Shown here: positions 50,047-60,852 of the stretch, piece by piece
Numbering within the stretch: position 1 is the stretch's first letter
Layout of the letters: each line of letters begins with the position of its first letter
NCBI GenBank assembly: GCA_001839685.1
Contig: MLAK01000938.1
Span: 63,146 to 127,145 of the forward strand
From: Tritrichomonas foetus
Lineage: Eukaryota > Parabasalia > Tritrichomonadida > Tritrichomonadidae
Direction: 5' to 3'
DNA length: 64,000 nucleotides
The notes under the pieces: model-generated
Databases searched by the model: none
Told to the model about the DNA's origin: nothing
Seen by the model: only the letters and a program-made list of their open reading frames with translations
Translations under genes and position numbers: made by a program

Positions 50047-52161
50047 ATGATTTATCCACATAAGCTGGTTTCTCATTCACGCAATCAAGAAAATAAATCC
50101 CCTTGGGAGAAAATAGCCTCAGAATTTGATTTTTCATTGACATCTGAATTACCAATGTTAGAAGTCATGATCAAAAATAGTATTTCTCTTCAATTTGGTG
50201 TTCCATCCAATCACCTTGCATTGCATCACTTGGTCTATCATTGTATTTCATTAAAAGCTAGCGATTCTCCAAGTATTATTCAAAAATTTATTTTACAAAT
50301 CTGTAACAAAATACTGAGCCTGACAAACCTGAATTATACAACTACATGCGGAAGTGTTTTTGAAATATGTCCAGAAATGCAATCAATTCTTTCTTATCTT
50401 GAAGAACTATCTATTTCAGGTGATTTTAATCCTCAAATTAACAAAGAATTATTTATTTTTCAACTTTATGAGCATGCATTTCAAATCTATGAACTTTTCC
50501 ATGGAAAATTTTGCTTTTTAAAAGTTGCTTCCATTGATATTTTAACATATTCTTTGGTTCTTTTGAAAAACCAAGAAAAAGAATGTCCCAAAGAATACAT
50601 TCCTTATGATAGAATTCTCTATATTAGAGATCGAGATTCTTTCATTTTGAAGACAATTTCCCTGCTTATTTCCAATAACAAATATATGTATGCGCATGAA
50701 ACAGGTATTAACTGTTTATTAAGAATTTTACAATATAAATGTGACATCCCAAATCTTATTGATCTTATTCCTCTTCTGATCAATGTGGCATATTCTAATG
50801 TGACGTTATATAAAATATATCAATGTTTAGGCGATTTGATAGATTTGGCAGTGGATAATGAATATTTACATGATTTAATAGACTTTTTCAAACAGCAAGA
50901 TTATCATGATTTATTATTTAAAGAATATGGGCCTTTTTTTCGAATGATAACAAAATTTATTCGAACTTTTCAGACACTTCCGCCAGATATCGATTGGAAT
51001 AACATTACTTTTCTTGCTTTTGAACAATTTAAAGATAATCCTAGTGAAGAAAAATATGCCAAAATACGCATCAACTTTATATACTATTACCTTTCTTATC
51101 ATGTCTTTCATACTTTACTACCCAGTTCCTTTTCAAAGTTGGCCCGAGAGTTCGAAAAAAAAGATTATCCATCTCCTGAAAAATTTCCATTTGAACAACG
51201 TTATAAAACTATCATTAAGGCGATTACCAGTGATTGGGACCAAACCCAAAGGAATTTTGGAGAAATTCAGAAATTATTCAACAATGTTCTTCAGAAACCT
51301 GAGAAACCTATTGTTCACCCTAAAAAAACATTTTTCATCGACAAAATCGATATATATGATATTAAAGATTCAAATACAGAAATCAATTTTAAAATAGTCA
51401 GTCGTCTGTTTTTTGTTGGTGTATTATTACAGCATATTAATGAACCTTTGCAATTAATTCAATCAATAATAACGAAGGAAACCCCCCAGCACTTGGATAA
51501 TATTTTTACTTGGATTTTTAATCAGGAACCAAGACCACAACTAGCCAATATTGTTTTAGAACTCATCAAAAGATATACGATATTCGAAACCCCTTTTGAT
51601 GTATATAAATCTTTAATTAATGAATACAATAACCTTTGTAAACAGGTAAATTTCAATCATCCATATAAACATATTTTTAATTTGGAAATAGCATCGCCAA
51701 ATCAAAAGCGAATAAATCCAGTATTTGATCTAGATGAAGACTTTAAAAATACCACCCCAAATAAATTAATTAAACAGAATGAATTTGTTTCAAGTTTATC
51801 ACTCTTCCTGGCAATCAATGAAAAATATAAAAAAACATCATTTTTTTCATCAGTGGACATTTTGTTCAATCGACAATATGTCAAATTTGATTTAATTATT
51901 TTGGTAATGTGTGTAATAGAGGGCTCAAGTTGTGAATATGGCACATTTTTTAGGAGAGAAAATAAATGGTTTTTCAATGGATTCAGTCTTAATCATTACC
52001 AACTTAATTCTGATGAAGCAAACGAGCTTACAAGCAAAGGTACTTTTAATTTTATTCTTCCATTAATCGAAAGTAAAATACCAAATAAATATCATCATAG
52101 TATCCGAAGATGTTTTATGATCTATGAAAATATGTCATTTCTCCAGAATCGCAACATATAG
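50047..52161 (+). CDS. unknown large alpha-helical protein (possible degenerate USP-like end)
   Basis: 704 residues from the ATG at 50047, divergent from the NTPase gene across only 93 bases. Most of the protein is helical-repeat in character (ILSYLEELSIS, LINVAYSNVTLYKIYQCLGDL). The last ~100 residues (VKFDLIILVMCVIEGSSCEYGTFFRRENKWFFNGFSLNHYQ) recall the end of ubiquitin-specific proteases (H-x-G ... G-H-Y-x-x-x-x-R ... W-x-x-F-D-D). The catalytic His is not evident, so an inactive USP-like scaffold is one possibility. Otherwise unknown. Confidence 0.65.
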   Translation: MIYPHKLVSHSRNQENKSPWEKIASEFDFSLTSELPMLEVMIKNSISLQFGVPSNHLALHHLVYHCISLKASDSPSIIQKFILQICNKILSLTNLNYTTTCGSVFEICPEMQSILSYLEELSISGDFNPQINKELFIFQLYEHAFQIYELFHGKFCFLKVASIDILTYSLVLLKNQEKECPKEYIPYDRILYIRDRDSFILKTISLLISNNKYMYAHETGINCLLRILQYKCDIPNLIDLIPLLINVAYSNVTLYKIYQCLGDLIDLAVDNEYLHDLIDFFKQQDYHDLLFKEYGPFFRMITKFIRTFQTLPPDIDWNNITFLAFEQFKDNPSEEKYAKIRINFIYYYLSYHVFHTLLPSSFSKLAREFEKKDYPSPEKFPFEQRYKTIIKAITSDWDQTQRNFGEIQKLFNNVLQKPEKPIVHPKKTFFIDKIDIYDIKDSNTEINFKIVSRLFFVGVLLQHINEPLQLIQSIITKETPQHLDNIFTWIFNQEPRPQLANIVLELIKRYTIFETPFDVYKSLINEYNNLCKQVNFNHPYKHIFNLEIASPNQKRINPVFDLDEDFKNTTPNKLIKQNEFVSSLSLFLAINEKYKKTSFFSSVDILFNRQYVKFDLIILVMCVIEGSSCEYGTFFRRENKWFFNGFSLNHYQLNSDEANELTSKGTFNFILPLIESKIPNKYHHSIRRCFMIYENMSFLQNRNI

Positions 52162-52611
52162 TTCGTCTTGAAATACATTGATATATCAGCTTTTCCATCA
52201 TTTTTTTTTCAACAAAATCAATTTATGTAACAACAACAGCAACCAACTGATCACTTACGAAGACAGCAAGCCATACTTCAACAAAAGCATCTTAAAAATG
52301 ATATATATATGTATGAATGAGACATATCGTAATTTTCATGAACTTTGATGGGTTGCTCTGAATAAATATTAATCGCCTGGGAATAAACATTTTATAGTGA
52401 TTTTTTTCTCCTAAAGCATGCTGAGTCGAAATAATTTTAGAATAAGAAAAAATGATAAATAATAAATGAAAAATGACTAAATTACAAGTTATCATAATAA
52501 TATACAATCTTCAAAAAATACATACACTTTAGAACATTAGTAGTATCCATGCTTGCCTAATAATCCATAAGAAAGAAGCATGCGTCCTTTTTGGTCATAT
52601 GCAATTCATTA
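52162..52611. other. intergenic spacer between convergent genes
   Basis: About 450 A+T-rich bases. A short hairpin-prone ATATATAT stretch is near 52302. No gene is seen. Confidence 0.5.
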
Positions 52612-53949
52612 TTATGATTGGTTCATATAAATTACAGAGAGCATTTTTGTGGCAAATGGGTGAACACTATCAACAGACAAGCAAGAATTAAACCAACTAA
52701 TTGCATCATCTATTTTCCCCATTAATTGGTATGTGAATCCAATTGATGCAAGTGTTTCTGCTTCAATTTGATGAAATGGAATTGCGTGAGTGTACCACTC
52801 AATTGCATCGGGAAATTCACCTAGCCTTCTTAAACAATGTGCAAAGTTTATATACGATGATCCTACAAGATCTTTTGATATTTCTTTTTGACAACATTTA
52901 TATCTCAATTTATCATTTTCATGATTTGCATCTTTAATTTCACTTTTGATATTTTCAAATCTTTTTTCGTTTTGAAATTCATTTTCGTTGATATTTTCAA
53001 TGTTGTCAATAATTTCCTTGAAAAGATGAGAAGCCTCAGCTATTTGACCATCCATGAATGTAGCAACAGCTTTTTCATGTTGATAGAAAGGATCATTAAT
53101 TGTCGATTTTTTGATCCACGGCCAGGCAAGCTGCACTGATCCGCTTTTTAAATATAGTGAAATTGCAAACAAAGAAACAGAGTCACTATTAGGGAACCTT
53201 CGGCTGACCTTATTAATTGTAATAAATCCTTGTTCCCATTCAAGTGTTTCCGTAAACATAAATAGAAGAGATAACCAAGCAATTTCACAATCTGGATTTT
53301 CTTCTGTTGCTTTCATGACATAGGCTTTTCCTTGAATTTTTTCATCATTTAAGTATTTGTAGCAACCACATGCAGTTAATAATAAATCATCCTTTTGTGA
53401 AGTCCTATCGCATATTTTTGTATATTGTTCAATTAAGTGAGGATCATGAAACATCAGAGCATTTTTAATATTTTCTGTCATTGTTTTTTCACTAAGTGGA
53501 TCAGTTAATTCAGAATTTTTGTTTCCAACTATTTCGATTGGAAAAGTTTCTGTTTGTGAAATATTGGAAATTGCATTCTGTCGAATGGCAGAAAGTGTTG
53601 GACTTTCTAAAACATCATCTATACTCATAATTATCGGAACTAATGGTGTTGACAAATCCCCACCTAAAATTGGAATGATATATGAATACATTTGCTGATT
53701 TAGGAGTGCCCGACACCTTATTTCAACAAGTTGTTTATTTTTACTCATTATTGATAGTGGAATAGTTTTCATCCATTCCTCAAGCTCGTTGTACTTTTCT
53801 GAACAATATAGGGCTAATGATTTACTCACAAGGGCTTCTAAATTTTGGGGATCAGAAGAAAGAATCTCTCGGCTAAAAAATAAAACAGATTTCCAGTCAC
53901 AATTATCGAGAGATTGGTGCAAATGTGTGAACACATTTAAATCACTCAT
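52612..53949 (-). CDS. CDC16: anaphase-promoting complex subunit CDC16/APC6 (TPR protein)
   Basis: 445 residues from the first ATG. TPR units run through most of the protein: NLEALVSKSLALYCSEKYNEL near the N-terminus, then CEIAWLSLLFMFTETLEWEQGF, PFYQHEKAVATFMDGQIAEASHLF and NFAHCLRRLGEFPDAIEWYTHA. The last pair, ASIGFTYQLMGKIDDAISWFNSCLSVDSVHPFATKML, matches the final TPR of CDC16. A charged insertion (ENINENEFQNEKRFEN) interrupts the penultimate repeats, as in other CDC16 proteins. In APC/C it is part of the TPR lobe that supports ubiquitination of mitotic regulators. It is shorter than human CDC16 (about 620). Confidence 0.8.
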   Translation of the reverse strand: MSDLNVFTHLHQSLDNCDWKSVLFFSREILSSDPQNLEALVSKSLALYCSEKYNELEEWMKTIPLSIMSKNKQLVEIRCRALLNQQMYSYIIPILGGDLSTPLVPIIMSIDDVLESPTLSAIRQNAISNISQTETFPIEIVGNKNSELTDPLSEKTMTENIKNALMFHDPHLIEQYTKICDRTSQKDDLLLTACGCYKYLNDEKIQGKAYVMKATEENPDCEIAWLSLLFMFTETLEWEQGFITINKVSRRFPNSDSVSLFAISLYLKSGSVQLAWPWIKKSTINDPFYQHEKAVATFMDGQIAEASHLFKEIIDNIENINENEFQNEKRFENIKSEIKDANHENDKLRYKCCQKEISKDLVGSSYINFAHCLRRLGEFPDAIEWYTHAIPFHQIEAETLASIGFTYQLMGKIDDAISWFNSCLSVDSVHPFATKMLSVIYMNQS

Positions 53950-54233
53950 ATTTTAATTCACAAAAAAGTGGTTATATTTAGAAATCTTAGTAATTAATCT
54001 GAAGGTTAATTCGATATGGCGAACTACACGTCACTTTTTTTATTTCATTCGATTTAAAGTGTATTCAGATTTACCATGAACACTTTTCGTTAATTTAACC
54101 TTTCATTTAACCTTGAGTGTTCACGGGAAATCTGGTCGCACTTATTTAAATAAAACTAAAAATATCTTATTAACATATGATGTTGCTAGAGTTGTGTCTT
54201 TTTATTTAGTTAAAAAAATAAATAAATATTTTT

Positions 54234-54758
54234 TTAGAAAACACGAAATTGCTTTTTATCAGCACCAACTGCGCATGGCTTCACTGAAACTATGTTGAAG
54301 TGAACTGTTTTTGAGAGGGGCCGGCATTCGCCAATTTGAACGATATCTCCTTCCTTCACGACGAATGCTGGACTGCAGTGAGCTGGCATTTTTGTGTGGC
54401 GCTTCTCGAAGCGCTTGTATTTACGTATCCAATGAAGGTAATCCCTTCTCACAATGATTGTGCGTCTCATTTTGGTCGACACAACAACTCCGCGAACTAA
54501 ACGGCCGCGAATTGTAACGTTACCGGTGAATGGACACTTTCTGTCGATAAAATCTCCTTCTTTTGCTGGAGCTGGCGTTTGAATATTGAGGCCGATGTTT
54601 TTGAAGTAGCGTGGTTTCTTTTCGGAGTTTAAATATCTCTTTGAAGCGAGGAATACTTGAGGCTGCTTTTGGAAAGCGCGCTCGTTCTGTGTATCAGACA
54701 TTCGAACATATCGGGCTTTGGCTTTCATATTCGCCTTACAAATTGGCCTTACAAACAT
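54234..54758 (-). CDS. RPS11: 40S ribosomal protein uS17 (RPS11)
   Basis: [60 protein letters not shown] and [20 protein letters not shown] match eukaryotic uS17 throughout. The family start corresponds to the ATG at 54701. In-frame ATGs at 54758 and between extend it by up to 19 residues ([19 protein letters not shown]), and an Inr-like TCATT lies 10 bases before 54758, so that ATG would be the first in the mRNA. I therefore give the longer form but the shorter one is possible. It is a small-subunit component that binds 18S rRNA. Confidence 0.93.
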   Translation of the reverse strand: MFVRPICKANMKAKARYVRMSDTQNERAFQKQPQVFLASKRYLNSEKKPRYFKNIGLNIQTPAPAKEGDFIDRKCPFTGNVTIRGRLVRGVVVSTKMRRTIIVRRDYLHWIRKYKRFEKRHTKMPAHCSPAFVVKEGDIVQIGECRPLSKTVHFNIVSVKPCAVGADKKQFRVF

Positions 54759-54765
54759 CGATTTG

Positions 54766-54770
54766 AATGA
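54766..54770 (-). promoter_or_regulatory. initiator-like element TCATT of the uS17 gene
   Basis: On the minus strand TCATT has its putative +1 A at 54768, 10 bases before the ATG at 54758. Confidence 0.5.
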
Positions 54771-55095
54771 TGGTCATGGTCATGCGTGCTAAAATGATTT
54801 GATAAGAAGAGGCATAATTTGAGTTTGAAATTGGTCAATTAAGCGGCCATATAAACAATTAAAAAGATGTTTATGAATTCAAGAAAAATGATGGAAATCT
54901 CGTTCTACAAGAAAGATCATCAAATAATAACATTTATATCAGAAGAACATAAATGTATAGTTATCAGAGATTCATTTATTTTTGAATAATACCTGACCAT
55001 GACAACAATCACAATTTTCCCCAAAATTTTGCTAATTGGTCGGGTAATTAACTCAACAACTTTTTAAATTGTTAAAAGGCCGCTTACAAATTTTC
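54771..55095. other. spacer between divergent genes
   Basis: About 325 A+T-rich bases carrying promoters of uS17 and the ankyrin gene. Nothing else is recognised. Confidence 0.5.
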
Positions 55096-55100
55096 TCATT
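55096..55100 (+). promoter_or_regulatory. initiator-like element TCATT of the ankyrin gene
   Basis: TCATT with putative +1 A at 55098, 7 bases before the ATG at 55105. Confidence 0.55.
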
Positions 55101-55104
55101 TTTC

Positions 55105-56238
55105 ATGTCAGACACTGAGTTAATTCTATCAGTACTTACTGCAATCAAAAATGATGATGTTAATGCACTTGAAACCAAAATTAAAGAAGGAATTCCAAAA
55201 GATATTAAATTTCCTCCAGAATTAGATTCCGAGCCGACTATTTTACAAAACGGAGCTCCTTTCATCTGCGTTGCAGCTTATTTCGGATCAGTTAATTGCC
55301 TCAAATATTTAATCTCAAATGGATGGGATCCGAATATTCCCGATGATGATGGAATGTCAGTTTCATTCTATGCGGCAGCCGCAGGAAAAGTTGATGTAAT
55401 TAAACTTCTTATTGACCTTAAAATTGAAGTGAACGGCTGTGGTCAAGCAACAATTCGTCATCATCAGCTTGAATCATTCAAGCAATTACTTGAATTGAAC
55501 ATTATTAAAATCAACGATACAGATTTCTGGGGCTCTACATATTTGCACATTGCTGCTTTTGAGTGTGACATTGATGCTGTTAAATACCTCATAAGTCAAG
55601 AAAATGTAAACATCAATGCTGTTGATAAAGATGGCGTTTTTTATTATTTATTTATCGTACACCACTTCATTTAGCTGCTGGTAATGGAAGTTATGAAATT
55701 TGTAAACTTTTACTTGAAACGAAAGGAATTAATTCTCAAATTCAAGACAATTTCGGCAAGTCAGCACTTGCTTATGCTGCTGTCCAAAATGAAGATGAAA
55801 TTGTAAAATTATTCCTTGGAGGTGATATTAATGCTATTCAAAAAGATGGAAAAACTCCTTTAATGCGCGCTGCTTCTGAAGGAAAGGCAGCACTGACAAA
55901 ACTATTAATCGATCTAAATAACATTGATTTAAATGTTCAAGATGCAAATGGTATGGCTGCAATTCATCATGCGATTAAAAATAAGCAGTCGTATTGTGCA
56001 AGCCTCCTAATTTCACAACCAAATATTAACATTAATCTCCAAGATAATGAAGGACAAACTCCTTTGCATATTGCATCAAGGAAGAAACTAATGGATGTTG
56101 TTCAGCTTTTATTGAAAAACCGTAATATTAATATTAATATTAAAAATAAGAATGGAGTTTTTATTTAAAATTTATCAAACACCAATGGAAGCATTAGATG
56201 AAAAGCTTCAACAGCCTTTTAAGAAATCTACAGATTAA
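55105..56238 (+). CDS. ankyrin-repeat protein interrupted by two 19-20-nt frame-breaking inserts
   Basis: From the ATG at 55105 the frame gives about eight ankyrin repeats. At 55636-55655 a 20-base T/A-rich segment separates DKDG from RTPLHLAAGNGSYEICKLLL. At 56157-56175 a 19-base segment separates NKNG from QTPMEALDEKLQQ. Without these segments the protein is one continuous ankyrin array of about 364 residues ending at the TAA at 56236. Unspliced, the product would stop after about 190 residues. The inserts start GTTTTT and end TTTAT and fall at the same place in the repeat. They are either unusual mini-introns, recent insertions, or sequence errors. Ankyrin proteins are a massively expanded trichomonad family. 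Confidence 0.8.
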
Positions 56239-56769
56239 CTTCAGGGCTATTTTTTAAAATATATATATATCTATATATATTTGAAAGTCTATCGAAAAAA
56301 TAAAGCCATGAAGTGACTCTGTCTTTTTTATGAGTAAAAACACAATGTTAAACTTTTAATTTTAAATCTCTCTCTCTTTATTTACATATCAAGCACGAAC
56401 ATGCTTGTCTAATAAGGCATGACTCATATTATTTGAATTTCTTCTTTTTCCAATCACTGTTTTAGAAGATTGATGTTTTATTATCAATTCTGTTCCTTTC
56501 TACATGAACCAAAATGAAAAACTATAAATAAAAATACATAAAGTCGCTATAAAACTAGGATTAAAATGGTATGTTTGGATTCCTGTGAATCTGAAATCAC
56601 AAATTTTCAAATTTCATAGAGAAAAAGGGGAAAAAATATTTTTGTAGCTTACTCATAGCCAATAAAATTAGGAAAGCTACATAAAAATCGAAAATATAAA
56701 AAAAAATGGTAATGCTAATTTAGTATATGATTATATCAGTTTGTTTGTATCACTGGAAAAATTCAGTTT
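56239..56769. other. intergenic spacer between convergent genes
   Basis: About 530 A+T-rich bases. A perfect TATATATATCTATATATATT tract sits near 56262. No gene is seen. Confidence 0.5.
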
Positions 56770-57336
56770 TCAGCAACCGCATTTTCCATCATCCTGAGAC
56801 GCTGGCTGAGGATTGACAGGCTTTACAAATATTTCGTCGAATTGAAGATCGGCTATTTGGTTGAATATTTCGTTAATTCCGTCTCCTGTTTTTGCTGATG
56901 TTTCTTGGAAGAGTGAAGCGTTCAGCTGTTCAGCGAAATCTTTTCCGAGTTGCGTTGAAACTGCTCTTTCGTCTTCCAAATCGATTTTATTGCCGATGAC
57001 TGCGAGTTTAATATTGTGAGGCGCTTTGTCAGCAATTTCGGCCGCCCAGGCCTCGAGGCCTTCGAGCGTGTCTTTGGATGTCACGTCATATACGAGAACG
57101 GCGACAGCAGCGGATCTGTAATACATTGGCGCGAGCGAGCGAAACTTTTCCTGGCCAGCGGTATCCCACAATTGGAGGCGAACGTTGCCATTTGGGGTTG
57201 TTATAACTTTGGTGAGAAAGGCGGCGCCGATTGTGGCAGGCATGTCACGATCGAAGGTGCCTTGAACAAAACGAGATAAAATACAGCTTTTTCCGACTTT
57301 GGTGTCGCCGACAAGAACAACTTTTAACGATCTCAT
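56770..57336 (-). CDS. Rab GTPase (Rab5-like)
   Basis: 188 residues from the ATG at 57336, chosen because family proteins start just before LKVVLVGD. The open frame reaches further upstream but that part is hydrophobic and not Rab-like. G1 GDTKVGKS (10-17), switch I with ATIGAAF, G3 WDTAGQE (57-63), YYRSAAVAVLVYD, G4 NKID (116-119) and G5 ETSAK are all intact. The C-terminal CGC is a double-geranylgeranylation signal. IGAAF and EKFRSLAPMYYR are typical of the Rab5/21/22 group of early-endosome GTPases. It could be activated by a VPS9 protein such as the candidate at 29.5 kb (inference). Confidence 0.94.
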   Translation of the reverse strand: MRSLKVVLVGDTKVGKSCILSRFVQGTFDRDMPATIGAAFLTKVITTPNGNVRLQLWDTAGQEKFRSLAPMYYRSAAVAVLVYDVTSKDTLEGLEAWAAEIADKAPHNIKLAVIGNKIDLEDERAVSTQLGKDFAEQLNASLFQETSAKTGDGINEIFNQIADLQFDEIFVKPVNPQPASQDDGKCGC

Positions 57337-58216
57337 AAAACAAAAAAATATGAGAACGATACTCAGACGAAAAAATACGATAGAGTTTTGAAAGATTCTT
57401 ATTTTGTGAGGAACTTTTCGATTTTCTACGGACATTTCAATATCTGAAATCTTTAATTCAGAATTTTGATATAAGAAATTGAATTCGATTCTACAAAATG
57501 GAGGGCAAAAATTAACCTAATCGATCAAAATTTTCAGATTAAAAGGGCAGTAAATGATTGATTGCTTTACAACTTTTTCTGAAATAAAATGGCTAATATA
57601 AGACCAGGTATTTTCATAAAAAGTGGTTTTGAAATATTTATGTTTTATTTTCAAAATTCTTTCGGAAGTATTATATTCATAAAAAGTGAATGATTTCAGT
57701 GAAAACAACAGAAAGTTTTGTGAGATTTATTTCATAACAGGATCGTAATCATACAAAAATTTGGTCACAATTCTATATAACAATTGAATTTTTTTGTTTA
57801 TATAATAACTTATTCAGAGTATTCAAAAAAAATTACCTATTGCACTGAATAATAAGTATGATCTTTATCTTTCACAAAAATCTCAGAATCAGCTTGAAAA
57901 ATCATGAGCACAAATCGCACACACATGGAAAAAATCAGAAAAATTAAATTTGTCAATTTTTCTTGCGTTTTTCATAACTCATCAATGTTCCATTTCATTT
58001 TTATTATTTTCCAATTCTTTTTTTTATTTCCAAAACATTGTAAATTCAATGTTGCTTCAGTTATATAATGTTAAAACCTCACAAACGATGACTCTTTGTG
58101 TCAATTTTTTTTCATCTGAAAAATGAGAATATTGAATAAATTTCAAGCATTATTGTATGCACAATTGCAATAATAAATGCTCTTTTAACATTTTTCATTT
58201 TTTATTTAAAAGAAAA
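57337..58216. other. intergenic region with two AAAAAGTG blocks
   Basis: About 880 A+T-rich bases. TTCATAAAAAGTG occurs twice, near 57613 and 57677. I see no gene. Confidence 0.5.
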
Positions 58217-59775
58217 ATGGCAAGTTGGACTTCATGCGCTATGGCAGTTGTATATATAATTTTCTTTTCTATCATAATTTCACAGTGTGGATTTGCATTA
58301 GGAAGAAATTTATCAAAAGCAATCACAAATTAACACTCTGAATATTTAGGGTTAGCTATTTTCTTTGTTATGTGCCTTTTTTGAACAATATATATGTGTT
58401 AATCGAACAAAACTTTCTGTTTTAATAACGAAATCACTTTTCGCAATGTAGAAGTCAAGAAATTATTTATATACTTAGTATGCAAATGTTGCATTTGCTT
58501 TCTTTGGTAACTTTGTTGCTCCTTAATATGCTGTTCTCCACTGTGTTATCGTAATTCAACATGTACTTATTCAATAGTTCACTTTATACAATCATACGGA
58601 AATGGAATTAACACCCTACCCGCATATCTTATTGTTTTTTGATGTCATGTTGATTTAATTATATCAGATTTTTTATATTTATTAACAATCTTATTTTTAC
58701 AAATATTGCTTATTCCGCTAGGTATTTTAATTATTGAATCAACAATTGTTTATTTGATTTATAAAAAACGACAAGAAAGAATTTTAGAGAATGAACCAAA
58801 AAATCAATTTCTCAATTAAGAATTGATTTGGCAAAATATTCACCTACATTTTTTGATGATGTTTTATTTGATCGAGCAATGACTAAAATATTAAAAAGTC
58901 ATCATATGATGATTTATATTTCTAGAAAATAAAAGAATTTCTACAATCTCAAATCAAAAATGTAAAACTTCTTTTGAATTATGAACAAGTAATTATCAGT
59001 AAATCAAGTTTTTCTATCCCATTTTATGTATTAACTATTATTCTTCGATTTATTATGGCTATAGTGATATGGATAATTATAGTAGTGATTTTCAACCATT
59101 TTTTGGCATCCAGAGTGAAGCATTTAACATATATGTGTAATATATGTGATACCTATTTAGCTATAAATATAATTAGTACAATGATTAATATGTTACAAGC
59201 TGATAAAGAACATCTTTTACCAATACCACTTGATCACAAAAAATAATGATTCTTCAATATCGCGATTTTTCCTGGTTAATATGTATACAGAAGCTATTTT
59301 ACTAATAAAATACTCAAACATTCAATTGAATGATGCACCTGCTGATATTTGTAAGTATTGTACTGATCTGTGGAATATAATGAAGTCAACAATCACATTA
59401 ATCTCCAAATTAGATGGAATTTTATGTGCTATTTCTGGTTCACTTGAAATTAATGATCAATCAGCCAAGGTTAAAAATGCATACACATTTATTTACAACT
59501 GCTTTACCAAATTCAATGAAATTTTTATGGATGGGCCTTTATCGGCATCATTTGAACAGAGTTCTCATACAAATGTATGTTTTACTGAGTGTAAACATAT
59601 TATTAGCACTGCTGTTACAGGAGAAGCATTTGTAAATGCATTCAAAAAAATTCAGATTTGTACACCAGGACAAATTGCAGTTGAAAAAAATATTTATCAA
59701 ATTCTTGGACAACTAAATGGAATTGTTGAAAAACAAAGGTGTGATGAAATCCATAAATATTTCTTTTCACACTAG
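58217..59775 (+). pseudogene. decayed multi-pass membrane protein gene
   Basis: Protein-like pieces in several frames follow each other on one strand. They are MASWTSCAMAVVYIIFFSII from an ATG at 58217, YANVAFAFFGNFVAP then YAVLHCVIVIQHVLIQ near 58479-58577, a hydrophobic stretch FYVLTIILRFIMAIVIWIII at about 59020, and a 181-codon open end (59230-59775, containing CKYCTDLWNIMKS and GQLNGIVEKQRCDEIHKYF). Numerous stops and frameshifts separate them. The mix of TM segments and soluble loops recalls large trichomonad membrane receptors such as the cyclase at 8.5 kb, but I cannot prove kinship. No ribosomally continuous product is possible. Confidence 0.6.
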
Positions 59776-60027
59776 AAAACAATGAGTAAGGTATTTTTTA
59801 TTATTGTTATATTTTATGAAACGTTTCGAAAATGAAAATTTTTTGGATTTGACTTTTTCATGAAATGTATATTTCTATGTATATATCATATGTAATAATT
59901 AGGTGATTGTATAAATCATTTTATATTAGAGTAGATTGGTTGATAGATATTTTATTTTTATCATGTTTTTTCAAAACACAAATACCAATAATAATATGAA
60001 GTTGTAGTAAACATTTGTAACATTTCC

Positions 60028-60852
60028 TTAGTAGTATGTATATAAATTTGGACTATTTTGAACTGTGTTTGCCCATATTTCATCTTCATTCATATCCATT
60101 GTTGAGAACATCTTAGAAAACACAACATCAACTTTAGGTTCTTTTTTTCCTTCTACCATGATTTCCTCATCTTTGCTATCATCTTTTGAGTCTTCAATCT
60201 TCGTATTGGTAGTAATATCATTTTGGGAAGGAGATTTAGAGATGGCATCATGTTCATTATTCTCTGTTGTGGATGAAGATTCGCATATCGTTTCTTCCAA
60301 AAGTAATACATCATTATTACTTGTGTTATAATCACTATTTTGATCGCATGTATTGACTTTTTCTTGGATATTTTCATTATCTTGATTTCTGCTTTCTCCA
60401 TCTATATAGAATATTTCTTTGTTCATTTTTGGATCATTAATTTCTGGATCTGCTTTTATGTTAGTTTTTGTTTTGGCAATCCTTTTGCTACGATCAATTA
60501 CAGATCTTTGACTAATCAAAGATGAATGATGATTCTTTACATTTACTGCTGACCTTCCATTAAAGCTTTTTACAATTAAAGACCATTTAGGCCCCATCTC
60601 ATTATAAAGTCTTAATAACAATTCATCATCTTCTGGAGTCCATGGCCCATTCTTTATTTCTGGTCGAAGATAATTATTAAATCTTTCTCTGCATTGTCGA
60701 GGTGTTCGATTTTCCATATATCGTGCAATTTCATTCCAATGAGGCGTTTCATACATTGCAACCAGTTTTTTAAGGTTTTCATCTTCTTCTAATGAGAATC
60801 GACTTCTCTGGCTTGGTTCATGATTGATCGCGAATACTGGTATGCTATACAT
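60028..60852 (-). CDS. R2R3-type Myb DNA-binding protein
   Basis: 274 residues from the first ATG. Two Myb repeats lie at residues ~17-67 (FSLEEDENLKKLVAMYETPHWNEIARYM, RTPRQCRERFNNYL) and ~70-118 (GPWTPEDDELLLRLYNEMGPKWSLIVKSF, RSAVNVKNHHSSL). The recognition helices are RQCRERFNNYL and VNVKNHHSSL. The C-terminal half is acidic, Ser/Asn-rich and probably a regulatory tail. Trichomonad Myb proteins of this type bind promoter elements (for example in iron-responsive genes). The target of this one is unknown. Confidence 0.92.
   Translation of the reverse strand: MYSIPVFAINHEPSQRSRFSLEEDENLKKLVAMYETPHWNEIARYMENRTPRQCRERFNNYLRPEIKNGPWTPEDDELLLRLYNEMGPKWSLIVKSFNGRSAVNVKNHHSSLISQRSVIDRSKRIAKTKTNIKADPEINDPKMNKEIFYIDGESRNQDNENIQEKVNTCDQNSDYNTSNNDVLLLEETICESSSTTENNEHDAISKSPSQNDITTNTKIEDSKDDSKDEEIMVEGKKEPKVDVVFSKMFSTMDMNEDEIWANTVQNSPNLYTYY

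Noticed and set aside
49883..50155. 90-codon minus-strand frame over the divergent promoter
   Set aside because: It overlaps the starts of both divergent genes, has no family pattern, and is best explained as antisense of the 704-aa gene.
55636..55674. Canonical GT-AG intron in the ankyrin gene ending at CATTTAG
   Set aside because: Removing GT to that AG (39 bases) leaves the frame unresolved and deletes the conserved TPLHL motif. Only a 20-base removal restores the repeat.
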